Assembly: GCA_027297435.1 (NCBI GenBank)
Contig: JAPUIA010000222.1
Coordinates: 1-34,529, forward strand
Direction: 5' to 3'
Source of the DNA: Gammaproteobacteria bacterium
Lineage (GTDB): Bacteria > Pseudomonadota > Gammaproteobacteria > Pseudomonadales > Azotimanducaceae
Length of the DNA: 34,529 bases
Shown here: positions 33,458 to 34,529 of the stretch, in pieces
Layout of the letters: every line of letters starts with the position of its first letter
How positions within the stretch are numbered: position 1 is the first letter of the stretch
The notes under the pieces: model-generated
Told to the model about the DNA's origin: nothing
Seen by the model: the letters and a program-made list of their open reading frames with translations, nothing else
Databases searched by the model: none
Made by a program: the position numbers and the translations under genes

Positions 33458-33793
33458 ATGAAAATCGGAACATCAATACTCTTTTGCGTCGTTTTTGGTT
33501 TCGCTTTCAGCAGTTCTGCCGTCGCTGAGATCTGCAAGGGATCGCATCCGGAGCAGTGCATCGAGGACAACTGGCACGATTGGGAAGTGCACCACGAGCA
33601 CATCAAGGAGTGCGTGGACCGGCTGACTGCAGCGGGCGACGAGCACCCGGTAGATGACTGCGCGGTTGAGCACTTTTGCGGCGCGCACGACGGCTCGCAC
33701 GCGGCCTGCGAGAAGGCTGCCTTGGAGTACTTTCACACGCACCCTCAGAAGCATGACGAGGTCGTGGGTTGGCTAGCGGGCGCCGTGCACTAA
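33458..33793 (+). CDS. Secreted Cys/His-rich small protein
   Basis: 111 aa with a signal peptide (1-23, 'VVFGFAFSSSAVAE'). The mature part has six cysteines (26, 34, 52, 68, 74, 84), which could make three disulfides, and thirteen histidines, including clusters 'WEVHHEHIKEC' and 'YFHTHPQKHD'. That composition suggests a periplasmic metal-binding or helical disulfide-bonded protein. I do not recognise the family. A 104-bp gap containing an 11-bp hairpin separates it from a plus-strand outer-membrane barrel whose N-terminus is also His-rich, so both may belong to a metal-related unit. The ribosome site is weak. Confidence 0.75.
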   Translation: MKIGTSILFCVVFGFAFSSSAVAEICKGSHPEQCIEDNWHDWEVHHEHIKECVDRLTAAGDEHPVDDCAVEHFCGAHDGSHAACEKAALEYFHTHPQKHDEVVGWLAGAVH

Positions 33794-33842
33794 CAGCGCA
33801 TAAGTAGCACACCACAGTAATTTGGATTACCGCTAAACAAGC

Positions 33843-33867
33843 TCGATCACGCCTATGGCGTGGTCGA
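33843..33867. terminator. Hairpin between the Cys/His-rich gene and the outer-membrane barrel
   Basis: TCGATCACGCC (33843-33853) pairs with GGCGTGGTCGA (33857-33867) through 11 bp with one G-U wobble and a TAT loop. It lies 50 bp after the upstream stop and 30 bp before the next start. With no U-tract it may be an attenuator, an mRNA-stabilising element or an inefficient terminator. Confidence 0.45.
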
Positions 33868-33897
33868 TACGGATCGAACAATGTTCATGGAGGAATC

Positions 33898-34529
33898 ATG
33901 AAACTCAAAAACACGCTCAAAATACTCTGTGCGTCGTCATTGTCGCTATGCATCGCTGCCCTATCGGCAGGACAAGCAGTTGCCGATGACTCCGACACTC
34001 ACAGCCAATCACTACACCAAAGCAGTGATCACCATGGCTTTTCTTACAATTACACCGAAGCACGCTATCTCAACGTAGCGCTAGACGAAGATGGCGTCGA
34101 CCTCGACGGTACTGGGTTCGAAATCGAAGGGTCTATCGGGTTTGGACAGCACTTTCAAGCATTTGCAGGCTATGAGGACATCGCCTTCGATCACGACGTC
34201 GATATCTCCGAATGGGTAGTCGGCTTTGGTGCACATCGAAGTATCCTGCCGGGATTGGACTTGGTGGCAAACCTTGGATACGTCAGCGAAGACGTTGAAA
34301 CGTCTCACGGAGATCACTCTGACGACGGTTACCTTGCAAACGTAGGAATCCGAAAGAAGGTCGGTGAACGAGGAGAGTTCCTGGCTAAAGTCGAGTTGCT
34401 CGATCTTGATGAAGCGGGTTCAACCACATCGATCGAACTCGCGGGTGAAATGCACGTGACTTCCCAGTTAGCACTTGGCCTTGGCGTAGACATCAGCGCT
34501 GACGTTACGACGTACTTCGCCGAAGCTCG
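33898..34529 (+). CDS. Outer-membrane beta-barrel protein (partial, 3' end off window)
   Basis: 210 codons visible from ATG 33898 (Shine-Dalgarno GGAGGAA, 3-4 nt spacing), still open at the window end. A signal peptide covers about residues 1-29 ('SLCIAALSAGQAVADD'), then a Ser/His/Asp-rich linker. Alternating amphipathic strands follow: 'HGFSYNYTEARYLNVAL', 'GFEIEGSIGFGQHFQAFAGYE', 'ISEWVVGFGAHRSILPGLDLVANLGYV' and 'YLANVGIRKKVGERGEFLAKVEL'. This hairpin pattern is that of small OmpA/OmpW-type barrels with 8 or more strands. Function is unknown. Two His/Asp-rich loops ('HSQSLHQSSDHHG', 'SHGDHSDDG') could bind metal at the cell surface. Confidence 0.8.
   Translation, partial: MKLKNTLKILCASSLSLCIAALSAGQAVADDSDTHSQSLHQSSDHHGFSYNYTEARYLNVALDEDGVDLDGTGFEIEGSIGFGQHFQAFAGYEDIAFDHDVDISEWVVGFGAHRSILPGLDLVANLGYVSEDVETSHGDHSDDGYLANVGIRKKVGERGEFLAKVELLDLDEAGSTTSIELAGEMHVTSQLALGLGVDISADVTTYFAEA

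Noticed and set aside
1-34529. Search for tRNA/rRNA genes, CRISPR arrays, prophage or complete insertion sequences
   Set aside because: None recognised by eye. Short tRNA-like folds could be missed without a covariance search.

Overview
The window reads as a chromosomal segment of a free-living Gram-negative bacterium, most likely a marine or soil gammaproteobacterium. The evidence is a TonB-dependent receptor, an outer-membrane beta-barrel, Sec and Tat signal peptides, Shine-Dalgarno-led genes and an aerobic catabolic gene set (acyl-CoA dehydrogenase, luciferase-like monooxygenases, amidohydrolase, TauD-type dioxygenase, glyoxalase). I cannot name the species. I recognised no rRNA, tRNA, CRISPR array or intact insertion sequence.

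Layout. (1) 1-1047, minus: an ECF sigma factor overlapping a membrane protein that looks like its anti-sigma partner and runs off the edge. (2) 1229-5470, plus: a secreted FG-GAP/VCBS protein, an acyl-CoA dehydrogenase and a TTC38-like TPR protein. (3) 9930-5516, minus: a Tat-exported sulfite-oxidase-like molybdoenzyme, a TauD/TfdA dioxygenase, a GPH/MFS transporter and a MerB-like lyase. The lyase frame holds two in-frame UGA codons, each followed at 18-19 nt by a strong stem-loop with a GGUC apex. I read it as a selenoprotein with two selenocysteines at the positions of the two MerB catalytic cysteines. This is the most striking observation in the window. (4) 13945-10226, minus: two luciferase-like (LLM) oxidoreductases around an amidohydrolase, with a hairpin-rich repeat between two of them. 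(5) 14217-27602, plus: an eight-gene operon, almost every junction overlapping, of DUF4159, VWA membrane protein, C13/caspase-like pseudoenzyme, TPR-gluzincin peptidase, MoxR ATPase, DUF58, BatA-like VWA protein and DUF4175 protein. The TPR-peptidase frame is cut by an amber codon 62 codons before its natural end. (6) 27887-32344: a cupin (plus) convergent with a TonB-dependent receptor, glyoxalase I and AraC regulator (all minus). (7) 32345-34529: a weakly coding stretch, a small membrane-anchored split-barrel protein (minus), a secreted Cys/His-rich protein and a truncated outer-membrane barrel (plus).

How the genes work together. The MoxR/VWA operon is probably a cell-envelope chaperone or quality-control machine: the ATPase remodels VWA-domain membrane proteins through MIDAS contacts, and the peptidase, pseudo-peptidase and large coiled-coil DUF4175 protein act in the periplasm or at the membrane. 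The minus-strand cluster around the lyase couples an exported molybdoenzyme, a 2-oxoglutarate dioxygenase and a transporter with a probable carbon-metal or carbon-heteroatom lyase. Its substrate cannot be read from sequence.
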